From positions 1 to 39,067 of the forward strand of contig NZ_CAFI01000057.1 of the NCBI RefSeq assembly GCF_000239775.1: a stretch of 39,067 nt of DNA, given 5' to 3'. Below, in pieces: positions 7,667-18,622 of this stretch. The stretch is from Bradyrhizobium sp. ORS 375 (lineage in GTDB: Bacteria; Pseudomonadota; Alphaproteobacteria; Rhizobiales; Xanthobacteraceae). The notes below the pieces were generated by a model. That model did no database searches. It worked only from the letters and a program-made list of their open reading frames with translations, and was not told the origin of the DNA. Position 1 is the first letter of the stretch. The number at the start of each line of letters is the position of its first letter. A program made the position numbers and the translations under genes.

Positions 7667-8653
7667 TCAAAATGCGCTGCGTCTGAACCGCGCGCGATAC
7701 GAAGCAGGCGACGTGCCGACGCTGCGCCGGAAGGCGACGCGAAAGGTTTCGAGCGACTGATAGCCGCACTGCTCCGAGATGTCCGCCAGCGGCATCGTCC
7801 CGCTCTCCAGCAGCTCCCTTGCGCGTGACATGCGCTCCTGCTGCAGCCAGGCTGCAGGGCCCGCGCCCGTGCTCTCGGTGAAGCGCCGCAGGAAGGTGCG
7901 CTCGCTCATCCCCGCGCGCTCGGCCATCTCGCCGATCTGAATCGGTTGCGACAGCCGCGCGCGCGCCCAGTCCATGACCTCGCCGATCGTGCGTCCGGGA
8001 CGCGCCTGGATCGGTGCGACGACGTATTGCGCCTGGCCTCCATCGCGATGCGGCGGCATCACCAGACGCCGCGCCACGCTGTTGGCGACCTTGCTGCCGA
8101 AGTCGCGCCGCACCAGATGCAGGCAGGCGTCGATACCGGCGGCGCTGCCGGCCGAGGTGATGACGTCTCCCTCGTCGACATAGAGCGTGTCCTCCTCGAT
8201 CCGGATGCGCGGATAGAGCCGCTTCAGGTCGGGCATGTGCCGCCAATGCGTCGTGGCGCGTTTGCCGTCGAGCAGCCCGGCCGCGGCCAGCACGAAGACG
8301 CCGGAGCAGATCGACAGGCAGCGCGCGCCGCGTGCGGAGGCCTGCGCGATCGCGCGCAGCAGACGCTCGGGCGGCCGCTCGTTCCGATCGCGCCATCCCG
8401 GCACGATGATGGTGCGCGCCTGTGTCAGCCGCGACAGCGGCGCGCCGGCCTCGACGACGATGCCGCCGATCGCTCGGGCGCGCCGGGCTTCGGCGGACAC
8501 CGCCGTGAACCGATACCAGGGAAAGTCGAACTCCGGCCGTGGCAGTCCGAACACTTCGACCGCGATGCCGAACTCGAATGTGCAGAGGCCGTCATAGGTG
8601 ATGACGGCGACGAGGCCGGGATCCCGATCGGTGTGAGGTGCAGTTCGTGGCAT
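7667..8653 (-). CDS. ftrA: GlxA/FtrA-type AraC-family transcriptional regulator
   Basis: The 328-residue protein has an N-terminal DJ-1/PfpI-like (class I glutamine amidotransferase-like) domain, with the nucleophile-elbow-like CSGVFVLAAAG. A C-terminal AraC double helix-turn-helix follows, with IGEMAERAGMSERTFLRRF and LADISEQCGYQSLETFRVAFRR. Such proteins sense a small metabolite or stress through the PfpI domain and control neighbouring genes. The gene is divergent from a rhodanese, a pairing typical of ftrA loci. An upstream in-frame GTG at 8689 would add 12 residues. The ATG at 8653 is preferred because the family usually begins near this point and it leaves room for a divergent promoter with an inverted repeat. 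The gene is convergent with the GGDEF/EAL gene, with only 3 bases between stops. Confidence 0.9.
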   Translation of the reverse strand: MPRTAPHTDRDPGLVAVITYDGLCTFEFGIAVEVFGLPRPEFDFPWYRFTAVSAEARRARAIGGIVVEAGAPLSRLTQARTIIVPGWRDRNERPPERLLRAIAQASARGARCLSICSGVFVLAAAGLLDGKRATTHWRHMPDLKRLYPRIRIEEDTLYVDEGDVITSAGSAAGIDACLHLVRRDFGSKVANSVARRLVMPPHRDGGQAQYVVAPIQARPGRTIGEVMDWARARLSQPIQIGEMAERAGMSERTFLRRFTESTGAGPAAWLQQERMSRARELLESGTMPLADISEQCGYQSLETFRVAFRRSVGTSPASYRARFRRSAF

Positions 8654-8668
8654 TGGCGGAAACTTACC

Positions 8669-8679
8669 GGACTTTGTCC
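8669..8679. promoter_or_regulatory. GGAC-N3-GTCC inverted repeat between ftrA and the rhodanese gene
   Basis: A short perfect inverted repeat (GGAC-TTT-GTCC) lies in the ftrA/rhodanese intergenic space, 15 bases before the ftrA ATG. It is a candidate site for autoregulation. It lies outside the coding region only if the 8653 start is right. Confidence 0.3.
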
Positions 8680-8751
8680 AATCCGTCACTTGGGGGACCG
8701 GGCGCGACGCGCGAGATTGCGCCGCTCAGGCAACGCCGCAGGAGAGAGACA

Positions 8752-9150
8752 ATGACGACCCATGTTACTGAGGTACCCGCGGCCCCGTCCGCGCAGGCGC
8801 TCGCGCATTTCGAGGCGATGCTGAGCTTCGAGACCGACTGCTGGGACGTGCACGAGAGCCTGCGCTCTGGCGAGCCGGACTTCATGCTGGTGGACGTCCG
8901 CGGCCCGGCCTCATTTGCCGAGGGGCACATCGCGGGCGCGATCAACATCCCGCACCGGAGCATGACCGCGGAGCGGCTGGCCGCGTATCCGCAAGACAGG
9001 CTCTTTGTGGTCTACTGCGCCGGTCCGCACTGCAACGGCGCCAACCGTGCCGCCATCCGCCTCGCGCGGCTCGGGCGACCGGTCAAGATGATGATCGGCG
9101 GCATCACCGGCTGGCGCGACGAAGGCTTTGCGCTGACGGCGGGCGACTGA
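8752..9150 (+). CDS. Single-domain rhodanese-like sulfurtransferase
   Basis: The protein has 132 residues and one rhodanese domain. The signatures are LVDVRGPASFAEGHIAGAINIP (residues 46-67) and the active-site loop VVYCAGPHCNGANRAA with Cys89 as the likely persulfide carrier, then GGITGWRDEGF near the end. It has no signal peptide and is cytoplasmic. The ATG is set by a good AGGAGAG ribosome site; earlier in-frame starts would run into the ftrA promoter region. It is divergent from ftrA, and this association suggests FtrA controls it (inference). The substrate, such as thiosulfate or a persulfide, cannot be told from sequence. The loop is longer than in classical rhodaneses (CxGxxR) and has a second Cys at 94. 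Confidence 0.92.
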   Translation: MTTHVTEVPAAPSAQALAHFEAMLSFETDCWDVHESLRSGEPDFMLVDVRGPASFAEGHIAGAINIPHRSMTAERLAAYPQDRLFVVYCAGPHCNGANRAAIRLARLGRPVKMMIGGITGWRDEGFALTAGD

Positions 9151-9248
9151 CCGCGGAGGAGCCGGTCTCAGGCGAACGTCGCTGTCGTGCCGACACAGGC
9201 CGGGACGACAGCGGAGAGTGAGTTGCACGCTGCTCCCGCCAGACGTCG

Positions 9249-11096
9249 TCATTGCGTCTTCTTGGAGACGGCCGGCTTTTTCGCATAGATGGCCTCGATC
9301 TCCCGGGCAAATGTCCGCTCGATGGCAGGGCGCTTGTTCTTCAGCGTCGGCGTGATCAGCCCGGCCTGCACCGTCCACGGCTCGATCGTCCAATGCACGG
9401 CCTTCGGCGTCGCGTAAGCCGGATAGGCCTTCACGGTGCGCGCGATGTGACGCAGCAGCGAGGCGGCTTCGGCCTCGGGGCCGCGCTGGCCATGGGCGGC
9501 GAGCCGCGCCTGCTGCTCGGCCCAACCCTTGGGATTGAGCACGACGATGGCCGCGAGGAACGGCCGGTTCTCGCCGATCACGATGGCTTGCTCGAACAGC
9601 GGGTCGGTGAGGATTGCTGTTTCCAGATCGGCGGGGGCGATCTTCTCGCCCGTCGAGGTGACGAGAATGTCCTTGATCCGCCCGGTGATGGTGATGCGCC
9701 CATGGTCGATGCTGGCCTGGTCGCCGGTGTGCAGCCAACCGTCGGCCTCCTTGATGCGCGCGGTCTCGTCGGGCTTGTGCCAATAGCCGAGCATCACGTT
9801 CGGGCCTCGCACCATCAACTCGTCGTTGGCGCCGATGCGGACCTCGACGCCCGGCAAAGCGCGGCCGACGGTGCGCGGGTCGTTGTCATCGGGCGTGTTG
9901 ACGCTGACGACAGGCGAGGTCTCGGTCATGCCGTAGCCCTGCAGCACCTCGAGCCCAAGCGCCAGAAACAGCCGCACCACTGGCTCGGCGATCGGTGCGC
10001 CGCCGCTGACCGCCACCTGCAGCCGGCCGCCAAATCGAGCCAGCACCTTGTCCGCGACGATGCGCTTCAGCAGCGGCCAGGCCAGCCGGTCCAACGCGGA
10101 TTGCGCGCCTCGTCCATGCTGTGCGTCGAAGCGGCGGCCGCCGACCGCGATCGTCATATCCATCAGCGCGCGCGCGAGCGGACTGGCCACCGCGCGGTGA
10201 TGCATCACGAGCGAATAGATCCGCTCGTAGATGCGCGGCACCGAGATGAGGATCGTCGGGCGGACCTCCAGCAGGTCCTCTGGCAACTGCTTCACCGAGC
10301 GCGCATAGGCGACGCTGGCGCCGATCGCGATTGGATAATAATAGCCGGCGGTGCGCTCGAAGGTGTGCGACAGCGGCAGGAACGACAGGAAGACGTCTTC
10401 GCTCGCGGCGGCGAGCCGCTGGTGAATCGCCTTGAGATTGGAGACCACGTTGTCGTGCGGCAGCATCACGCCTTTGGGCCGGCCCGTCGTGCCGGAGGTG
10501 TAGACGATGGCAGCGAGGTCGTGCGGCGCGATGGCGGCGGCGCCTGGAGCTGCACCATGTCTGGCCGCACCGAGCCACGTGTCGAGCGCGACGATGCGCG
10601 GGTCGGTCGGGCCGGCACTCGCTTGCGTCTCGGCGCACACGATCCGCTTCAAGTCAGGAAGCGCCTCGCCGACGGCGGCGATCTCGTTCCAGCGCGCGTC
10701 GGAATCGACCAGCAACAGTTGCGCGCCGGAATCGGCGAGGATGTAGGCGATGCTGTCGGCGTTATCCACGGCATGCATCGGAACCGGCACCAGCGCGCGC
10801 GATAACGCTGCCTGATCCATTGCGAGATGCGCGAGCTCGTTCGGCATTAGGATCGCGACGCGGTCGCCCGGCTCAAAGCCTTCGGCTGCGAGCGCCCGCC
10901 GCCAATGATCGACGACGCGGTCGATCTCGCGCCATGACAGGCTCGTCCATGCACCGCGTGCCGCGTCGAAGTGGCGATAGGCCGGATTTTCGGGGCTCCG
11001 GCCGACGCGCCAGCGCCACAGCTCCGGCAAGGTCGCGATGGCGGCCAGCGCGCCGGCCGCCAGGGCGTGATGATCGTCTGGACTTGATTGCTGCAC
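9249..11096 (-). CDS. Long-chain acyl-CoA synthetase (AMP-forming)
   Basis: The 615-residue protein is of the ANL superfamily and activates fatty acids to acyl-AMP and then acyl-CoA. The P-loop-like motif YTSGTTGRPKG is at residues 199-209. FLPLSHTFERTAGYY, QGYGMTETSPV and the hinge region with GWLHTGDQASID and ITGRIKDILVTSTGEKIAP are all present and intact. The closest resemblance is to bacterial FadD15-like long-chain enzymes, with a C-terminal ITPTLKNKRPAIE segment. A GTG start at 11096 is chosen because GGGAGG lies 4 bases upstream. An extension to 11174 has no such support. The NTF2-like gene lies upstream on the same strand, 152 bases away. Chain-length specificity cannot be read from the sequence. 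Confidence 0.93.
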   Translation of the reverse strand: MQQSSPDDHHALAAGALAAIATLPELWRWRVGRSPENPAYRHFDAARGAWTSLSWREIDRVVDHWRRALAAEGFEPGDRVAILMPNELAHLAMDQAALSRALVPVPMHAVDNADSIAYILADSGAQLLLVDSDARWNEIAAVGEALPDLKRIVCAETQASAGPTDPRIVALDTWLGAARHGAAPGAAAIAPHDLAAIVYTSGTTGRPKGVMLPHDNVVSNLKAIHQRLAAASEDVFLSFLPLSHTFERTAGYYYPIAIGASVAYARSVKQLPEDLLEVRPTILISVPRIYERIYSLVMHHRAVASPLARALMDMTIAVGGRRFDAQHGRGAQSALDRLAWPLLKRIVADKVLARFGGRLQVAVSGGAPIAEPVVRLFLALGLEVLQGYGMTETSPVVSVNTPDDNDPRTVGRALPGVEVRIGANDELMVRGPNVMLGYWHKPDETARIKEADGWLHTGDQASIDHGRITITGRIKDILVTSTGEKIAPADLETAILTDPLFEQAIVIGENRPFLAAIVVLNPKGWAEQQARLAAHGQRGPEAEAASLLRHIARTVKAYPAYATPKAVHWTIEPWTVQAGLITPTLKNKRPAIERTFAREIEAIYAKKPAVSKKTQ

Positions 11097-11248
11097 GCTG
11101 CCTCCCGCGATCGCTGGTCCATCGCAGGAGAGGTCTTGCAGCGGCTGATGACGGCCGACGTTGACGTAGCGCAATCACCGAAGGCTCGCTCGTCCGTCGC
11201 GGCATGCCAGTTTTCGCCGGAGGCGGACGTAACGAGCGCGCGCGCCTC

Positions 11249-11614
11249 TCACGCGCCTTCCGGCACCTTGTCGAGAAAACCGGTGACGCGGCGGATGCGG
11301 TCATCGGCCAGCTCGACGAAGTCCGTGCCCTGGATCGGCTCGTCCGCGGCGTCTGGCCCGAGCGACCAGGAGAAGCGGACGTGGCTGCCATGACCAGTGG
11401 CGGCGCCTCGCAGGCGGAAGCGGAAGTCTGGGAAGCGCTGCTGCACGCCGGCGATCAGGCCTTCGATGCCGTCATGGCCTTCCGCCTGCATCAGCGGGTC
11501 GACATAGCTGGCATCGCCGGTCCATTGGCGTGCGAGCAGCGCGCGGCGTTGTGCCGGATCGCGCGCGTTCCACAGCGCAATATAGCCCTCGGCGATTGCG
11601 GCGAAGTCGGTCAT
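11249..11614 (-). CDS. NTF2-like (SnoaL-type) small protein
   Basis: The 121-residue protein has the alpha+beta pattern of the NTF2-like superfamily: helices with YIALWNARDPAQRRALL, the WTGDASYVDPLMQAEGHDGIEGLI segment, and strands ending in ELADDRIRRVTGFLDKVPEG. Many members are isomerases, hydrolases or ligand-binding proteins, and no catalytic residue can be assigned here. The ATG has a GGAGAG ribosome site. It sits upstream of the acyl-CoA synthetase on the same strand and might be co-transcribed with it, although the gap is 152 bases. Confidence 0.85.
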   Translation of the reverse strand: MTDFAAIAEGYIALWNARDPAQRRALLARQWTGDASYVDPLMQAEGHDGIEGLIAGVQQRFPDFRFRLRGAATGHGSHVRFSWSLGPDAADEPIQGTDFVELADDRIRRVTGFLDKVPEGA

Positions 11615-11784
11615 CTCTGCTCTCCATGTTGTGAACGACGATGAGGCGATGATTGCGCCGCTCGCGCGTCGAATCGATTACGTCCGAAGTCATCTCATTT
11701 GGCATGACCAAACTGTAAGTTGCCGTCTCGGCGCGCGAGGCCTATCCCGCCGCGCGCAGAGACGGTGCGGGGGATTCGCGTCGC

Positions 11785-12144
11785 ATGTTGTCCGATACCT
11801 GGAAGTTGATCGCCGTCGCGATCTGTCTCGTGCTGTTCACGGCGGACACCGTGCTCAAGCCGCAGGACAAGCCCAATCGCATGGTGTTCTTCGAGCTGCA
11901 TCGCGGCGCCAGCCCGACGATGATCGGCATGATGCGCGACGATCTGCTCAAGCTGCCGGGGCGCGGCGCCAGCCGCGTCCGCAATGCGCTGGCGCGCGGC
12001 GAGACGTTAACGGTCTGGCAATATGAGTTGAGAAAGACTGAAGGCGGCAGCTACCAGGAGGTGCCGGCGCGGCAGATCGAGCTCGGTGCCGCCGATGCGC
12101 CGCTCGTCACCTTCGGTGCGACCGTCCGTCTGCCTAACGATTAG
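11785..12144 (+). CDS. Small membrane-anchored or secreted protein of unknown function
   Basis: The 119-residue protein has one hydrophobic segment at residues 6-22 (WKLIAVAICLVLFTADTVL), a signal anchor or uncleaved signal peptide. A soluble domain with VFFELHRGASPTMIGMMRDDLL and ARGETLTVWQYELRK follows. I do not recognise a family. A purine-rich GGGGGA lies about 11 bases before the ATG. It is divergent from the NTF2-like gene with 170 bases between them. Codon use matches the neighbours. Most likely it is a periplasmic protein tethered to the inner membrane. Confidence 0.65.
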   Translation: MLSDTWKLIAVAICLVLFTADTVLKPQDKPNRMVFFELHRGASPTMIGMMRDDLLKLPGRGASRVRNALARGETLTVWQYELRKTEGGSYQEVPARQIELGAADAPLVTFGATVRLPND

Positions 12145-12730
12145 TTCGCCGTTCCGCCTTGCGGCTCCCGCGTCGTTCGCCGGTCATCCAGACTGCGCCC
12201 GCGCGGCGTGGCCGGACGCGGTTGCGTTGCGCTGCGGAGATTTCGGATTTGTGCCTCATCGTCCGTCTGCGTCCGGCGCATCCGCCATGCTGATCTGCCG
12301 CCGAGAGGGCCGGCGGAGCACTGTGGCCTAGGTGTCCGTGATTCCACGGGCTTTGCTGCGCTGCCGTGATGCGAAAGCCGCGCTGGCGGGCGAATCATGC
12401 CGGCCTCTGGCCGCGCTCGTGGCGCGATGGCCATGCTCGGAACCAGGGTGAGGCGATATCTGCGCGGCGGCAACCGCTGGTGCAGCGGCCTTGCAACACT
12501 TGCCCTGAATTTGGTTCGCGCTGCTGCGCCGTCCTGGACAAAAACACGATCTCGCAACACGCTGCATGCGCGATTTGGATTTGGCTTTCGCGTTCCGGTT
12601 CTGGGGAGGGCTCGTGATTGCAAGGTCCCTTCGCAGTCCAAAGCATCACACGCATCACACACGACGTGTCCCAAGGGACGTGTATCAAAGTCGGTCAGAT
12701 CGGTTTCGCCGGGTTGAACTGGGGCTCGAC
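12145..12730. other. Long stretch without a convincing gene
   Basis: These 586 bases are open in several frames on both strands because of the high GC content, but none of the ORFs has a ribosome site, a protein-like composition or a recognisable motif. The last ~60 bases must hold the promoter and leader of the next gene. I see no large inverted repeat or tRNA-like fold. It could hide a small RNA or a decayed gene, but nothing in the sequence shows either. Confidence 0.5.
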
Positions 12731-13255
12731 ATGAAATTCTGGACGGGGTTGCTCGCGGTTGTTCTCTTGCTGTCGGGGGTCGGCGCGAGCCAGGCCGTGG
12801 TCCGGATCGCCGACGACCGTGGTGGCCGGATCGGCACCTATGTGGACAAATACCAGGGCCTGCGATCCTCCGGCGAATATGTGATCATCGACGGCCTGTG
12901 CGCTTCCGCCTGCACCATCGTGCTCGGTGCCGTTCCCCACGACAAGATCTGCGTCACCTCGCATGCCAATCTCGGCTTCCACGCCGCCTGGGATTTCGGG
13001 GCCAACGGCCGCGCCGTCACCAATCCGGAGGCGACGCAGATGCTCTACTCGATGTATCCGTCGCAGATCCGACGCTGGATCTCGCAGCGCGGCGGCCTGA
13101 CGCCGCGGATGATCTTCCTGAAGGGCAAGGAACTGCAGGCGATGTACAAGCCCTGCTACATGGACGCCCAGGCCTCCTCGCCGTCGGCGCCGCAGGTCGC
13201 TCCCAACGCTCCGGCAATCTCCCCGGCCGCCGCCAAGGCCTCCGCCGCGCACTGA
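12731..13255 (+). CDS. Periplasmic ClpP-like (COG3904-type) protein with CASAC motif
   Basis: The 174-residue protein has a signal peptide at 1-22 (MKFWTGLLAVVLLLSGVGASQA). The mature part carries VIIDGLCASACTIVLG (residues 51-66), then CVTSHANLGFHAAW. The order of a small-residue CASAC box with Ser59 and, 25 residues later, His84 in LGFHAA resembles the Ser-His arrangement of ClpP/crotonase-fold periplasmic proteins. This is a family-level inference; catalysis is unproven. The C-terminal ~25 residues are Ala/Pro/Ser-rich. A longer frame upstream is ignored because the signal peptide begins at this ATG. A C6/G5 hairpin-like stretch lies directly after the stop. A related, larger protein is encoded at 36533-37360. 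Confidence 0.75.
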   Translation: MKFWTGLLAVVLLLSGVGASQAVVRIADDRGGRIGTYVDKYQGLRSSGEYVIIDGLCASACTIVLGAVPHDKICVTSHANLGFHAAWDFGANGRAVTNPEATQMLYSMYPSQIRRWISQRGGLTPRMIFLKGKELQAMYKPCYMDAQASSPSAPQVAPNAPAISPAAAKASAAH

Positions 13256-13431
13256 TCCCCCCGGTCGTCCCAGGGGGCGTCCTTAGAGCCCGTTGGGCGA
13301 GCTTCGCAGGTGTGACCGCCGCAGGCGTCTCGGCGCTTGCCTCGCCCGCCGGCGAGGCCTATCTCAAGGGTCAAGACGGGCCATGGCTTGTGCCATTTCG
13401 GGCCAGTGACCCGCTGGATGAGCACGCCATC

Positions 13432-13617
13432 ATGCAGCCGCTTTCAGCGCCGCAAGACATGTCATCTGCCTCCGGTCGTCGTCTGGCCTCTGCGCTGGCG
13501 ATGGCGGCCGGGGGCGTCGGCGTCGTGCTCATGGCCGGCGCCGGAATGCTGTGGGCGAAGTACGGGACCGCGGTGTTCTTCGAGATGATCGCAGCCGGCT
13601 TCAGCGCCTGCTTCTGA
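13432..13617 (+). CDS. Mini membrane protein directly upstream of SCO1
   Basis: This 61-residue ORF ends 21 bases before the SCO1 start. It has one hydrophobic helix (LASALAMAAGGVGVVLMAGAGML) followed by WAKYGTAVFFEMIAAGFSACF. The aromatic/acidic tail after a single helix is the kind of short conserved product I would expect to be translated with scO1 in Bradyrhizobiaceae (from memory, unverified). An internal ATG at 13459 would give 52 residues. Neither start has a good ribosome site. The position and protein-like sequence suggest a small accessory factor for copper delivery or cytochrome oxidase assembly (inference). Confidence 0.55.
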   Translation: MQPLSAPQDMSSASGRRLASALAMAAGGVGVVLMAGAGMLWAKYGTAVFFEMIAAGFSACF

Positions 13618-13638
13618 GACAGAGATAAGGAATACGGC

Positions 13639-14235
13639 ATGCCCGCCAATGCCACCCGTCCGCTGGTGATCGTCGGAGCCTTTGCGGCCAGCCTGGTGAT
13701 CGGCCTGTCGCTGATGTTCCTGATCATGGGCGGCGGCGGCCGCAACATCGCCGCGCCAGCCGCGATCGGCGGGCCGTTCCAGCTCACCGACCAGACCGGC
13801 GCCGTCGTCACCGAGAAAAGCCTCGAGGGCCGGCCGAGCCTGATCTTCTTCGGCTTCACCCATTGCCCCGACGTCTGCCCGACCTCGCTGTTCGAGATCT
13901 CCGAGGTGCTGCGCGCGATGGGCAAGGACGCCGACGGCGTGAACGCCTACTTCATCTCGGTCGATCCCGAGCGCGACAATCCGGCGACGATGAAGGACTA
14001 TCTCGCGAGCTTCGATCCGCGCCTCAAGGGCCTGACCGGCGATCCCGAGGTGCTGGCCAAGGTGCTCACCGAGTACCGGGTCTACGCCAAGAAGGTTCCG
14101 CTCAAGGACGGCGACTACACCATGGACCACACCGCGCTGGTCTATCTGATGGACCGCAACGGCAAGTTCGTTGCGCCTTTCAACCTGAAGCGGACACCTG
14201 AGGAAGCCGCGGCGGACCTGAAGAAATACCTCTGA
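13639..14235 (+). CDS. SCO1/SenC-family copper chaperone for cytochrome c oxidase
   Basis: The 198-residue protein has an N-terminal membrane anchor (residues 9-31) and a periplasmic thioredoxin-like domain. The copper site is complete: CPDVCP with Cys76 and Cys80, and the distal His164 in DYTMDHTALVY. GFTHCPDVCPTSL and FISVDPERDNP are textbook SCO signatures. Proteins of this family deliver copper to, or reduce, the CuA site of cytochrome oxidase subunit II. The ATG follows an AAGGA ribosome site. No oxidase subunit gene is in the window, so its partner complex is encoded elsewhere. The small upstream ORF is probably co-transcribed. Confidence 0.95.
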   Translation: MPANATRPLVIVGAFAASLVIGLSLMFLIMGGGGRNIAAPAAIGGPFQLTDQTGAVVTEKSLEGRPSLIFFGFTHCPDVCPTSLFEISEVLRAMGKDADGVNAYFISVDPERDNPATMKDYLASFDPRLKGLTGDPEVLAKVLTEYRVYAKKVPLKDGDYTMDHTALVYLMDRNGKFVAPFNLKRTPEEAAADLKKYL

Positions 14236-14336
14236 GCGCATTAACGCTTAGCCCGAGGCGGCGACCAGGCAGCGCACTCCAGCCTCGAATTTGCGCCGGG
14301 ATGGTCTATAAGGCGCGCTAACCCTCGGGACCGCTG

Positions 14337-17032
<2,696 letters not shown>

Positions 17033-17060
17033 GGCCCGCGCTGGTCATCACACAAACGGT

Positions 17061-17180
17061 GTCGTCCCGGCCTTGAGCCGGGACCCATAACCACCGGCTC
17101 AAGTTTGGCGGAAGATCTTTGCCACCGTCCAAACCAATCAGCATTCCGCGGTTTGGGTCCCGGCTCAAGGCCGGGACGAC
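17061..17180. repeat. Long inverted repeat between lysS and the carbonic anhydrase gene
   Basis: Arms at 17061-17087 and 17154-17180 form a perfect 27-bp inverted repeat, and each arm is itself a small hairpin (GTCCCGGC-CTTGA-GCCGGGAC). The 66-base centre is unrelated to the arms. It sits 28 bases after the lysS stop and 51 bases before the stop of the convergent gene, where it could end transcription from both sides. It shares the GGGACCCATAACCACCGGC stretch with the element at 27955-28070. Confidence 0.85.
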
Positions 17181-17231
17181 CGCGGAGTGCTGGGTGGCTG
17201 CCTCGAGCTGAAGTAGCTGAAGCCGGGCGAA

Positions 17232-17993
17232 CTACACGCCCTGCAGAACGAAGCGGCGGTCGAGCTTTTGCACCGGACGGGCGTTCATCGGATACAGCTT
17301 GGCGAATTTCGCGACATCGGCTTCCGCCACCTGGATCGGGTCGCTCAACAGCAGCCACTCCACCACCTCGGAGCAGGGCGGCGTCGTCAGCGAGCCGGCG
17401 TAGCGATAGTAGGAGCGCCGGTTCGGCAGCATCATGTTGGGATTGATGCGTGGATCGGCCTTGACCGCGGGACCTTCCTTGTCCGGCATCGTCGCCACGA
17501 TCTGCGAGAAGGTGGCATTCGGACGGCCGGTGGTCATGAGCACGCCGAGCACCGCCAGGCCGCCGGAGGCGGCGCGGTGGACGAAATGCGCCTCCATCGG
17601 ATAGTTCTTGCCGCCGATCTGGTGCTCGCTCGGCCGATGGAAATGCACCTGCAGCAGCTTGTAGTTGGTATCGCCGAGCTTGAGCGTGCCGCTGCCGTCG
17701 GCGAAGTTGAGCTGGATCGTGTGACCGTTGTTGACGATGGTATCGGCGGTCTTGCCCCAGGAGAGCTTGAAGTCGGGCAGCCGGGTTCGCATCGGGTTCT
17801 CGATGTCGATCGGCGATTGCTGGTTGCCGACGCTGCACACCTTGTTGGCGGCGTCGAGGTCGCCCCACTTGGCCGGTCCGGTGGCGCCTTCATAGCTCCA
17901 ATGCGGCGCGCCTTCGGCGGCGAAGCCCGGCTGGGCGCAGACGGGACAGAGGGCGAGCCCCGCAAGGGCCTTCAAAACGTTGCGGCGGTCCAT
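17232..17993 (-). CDS. Alpha-class carbonic anhydrase, Tat-exported
   Basis: The 253-residue enzyme interconverts CO2 and bicarbonate in the periplasm. The N-terminus MDRRNVLKALAGLAL is a twin-arginine signal, with a likely cut near PGFAAEG. The three zinc histidines of the alpha family are visible: His117 and His119 in LLQVHFHRPSEH, and His136 in EAHFVHR. QQSPIDIE and GSLTTPPCSEVVEW are also family hallmarks. The ATG at 17993 is chosen because GGAG lies 6 bases upstream; a TTG four codons earlier would overlap that site. Two cysteines sit in the signal region (CPVC), but the sequence does not match a lipobox. It is convergent with lysS. Confidence 0.95.
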   Translation of the reverse strand: MDRRNVLKALAGLALCPVCAQPGFAAEGAPHWSYEGATGPAKWGDLDAANKVCSVGNQQSPIDIENPMRTRLPDFKLSWGKTADTIVNNGHTIQLNFADGSGTLKLGDTNYKLLQVHFHRPSEHQIGGKNYPMEAHFVHRAASGGLAVLGVLMTTGRPNATFSQIVATMPDKEGPAVKADPRINPNMMLPNRRSYYRYAGSLTTPPCSEVVEWLLLSDPIQVAEADVAKFAKLYPMNARPVQKLDRRFVLQGV

Positions 17994-18277
17994 GGCAATC
18001 TCCAAAGGTCACGTGTGATGCAGGCAAACAATGCGGCCCATCAGCGCCGGAGGCGCGAGGCGAATCGCGACGCTGAGGAAAGCCCAATTCCGTTAATCCT
18101 TACTGAGGGAGCCTGCTGCATCCAGGAAAACCTGTGGTGAAGCGGGACAACCAGTGCGGGTTCCGGCGCAACCGCCGCCGGGCACACGAGGCTTGAGTTC
18201 AAAGCCCCCTGCCGATACGGTCCACGGCATCCCGAAAACGTCAGCAAACTCAAGCTCGAAACCAGGACCGCGCGAAG

Positions 18278-18622
18278 GTGCCCAAAATCTACAAAATCTG
18301 CTCCGCTTCGGCCTGGCGCGAGGCTGAGCGGCAGGGCGTGTATCGCGGCAGCGCCGACGATCTGCGCGACGGCTTCATCCATTTTTCCACCGCGTCACAG
18401 GTGGTGGAAACCGCCCGGAAGCATTTCTTCGGGCAGAGCGCGCTGTTCCTGGTCGAGGTCGAGGCGGACGCGCTGGGCAACGGGCTGCGCTGGGAGCGTT
18501 CGCGCAACGATGAGCTGTTCCCGCATCTCTATGGCGAGCTCGATCTCGGCGCCGTCACCGCCGTTCACCAGATGCACAGCCGTGCCGATGGCGGCCACGA
18601 CATCCCGGAACTTCAGCCGTGA
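18278..18622 (+). CDS. DUF952 family protein
   Basis: The 114-residue protein is probably cytoplasmic and belongs to the DUF952 family, with KICSASAWREAERQG, DGFIHFSTASQVVETARKHF and LFPHLYGELDLGAV. The fold is related to ADP-ribosyltransferase-like or barwin-like small domains only by speculation, and the activity is unknown. The start codon is GTG. The stop overlaps the pyrD start as GTGA, so the two are translationally coupled. The upstream 284 bases hold no gene and presumably contain the promoter. Confidence 0.88.
   Translation: MPKIYKICSASAWREAERQGVYRGSADDLRDGFIHFSTASQVVETARKHFFGQSALFLVEVEADALGNGLRWERSRNDELFPHLYGELDLGAVTAVHQMHSRADGGHDIPELQP

Noticed and set aside
12141-12674. 177-residue minus-strand ORF in the long gap
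   Set aside because: It has an Arg/Pro/Ala-rich random composition and no ribosome site, domain or signal.
17061-17180. CRISPR or transposon ends
   Set aside because: The repeats are a single inverted pair without spacers, target-site duplications or a transposase. The pattern matches intergenic palindromic elements.
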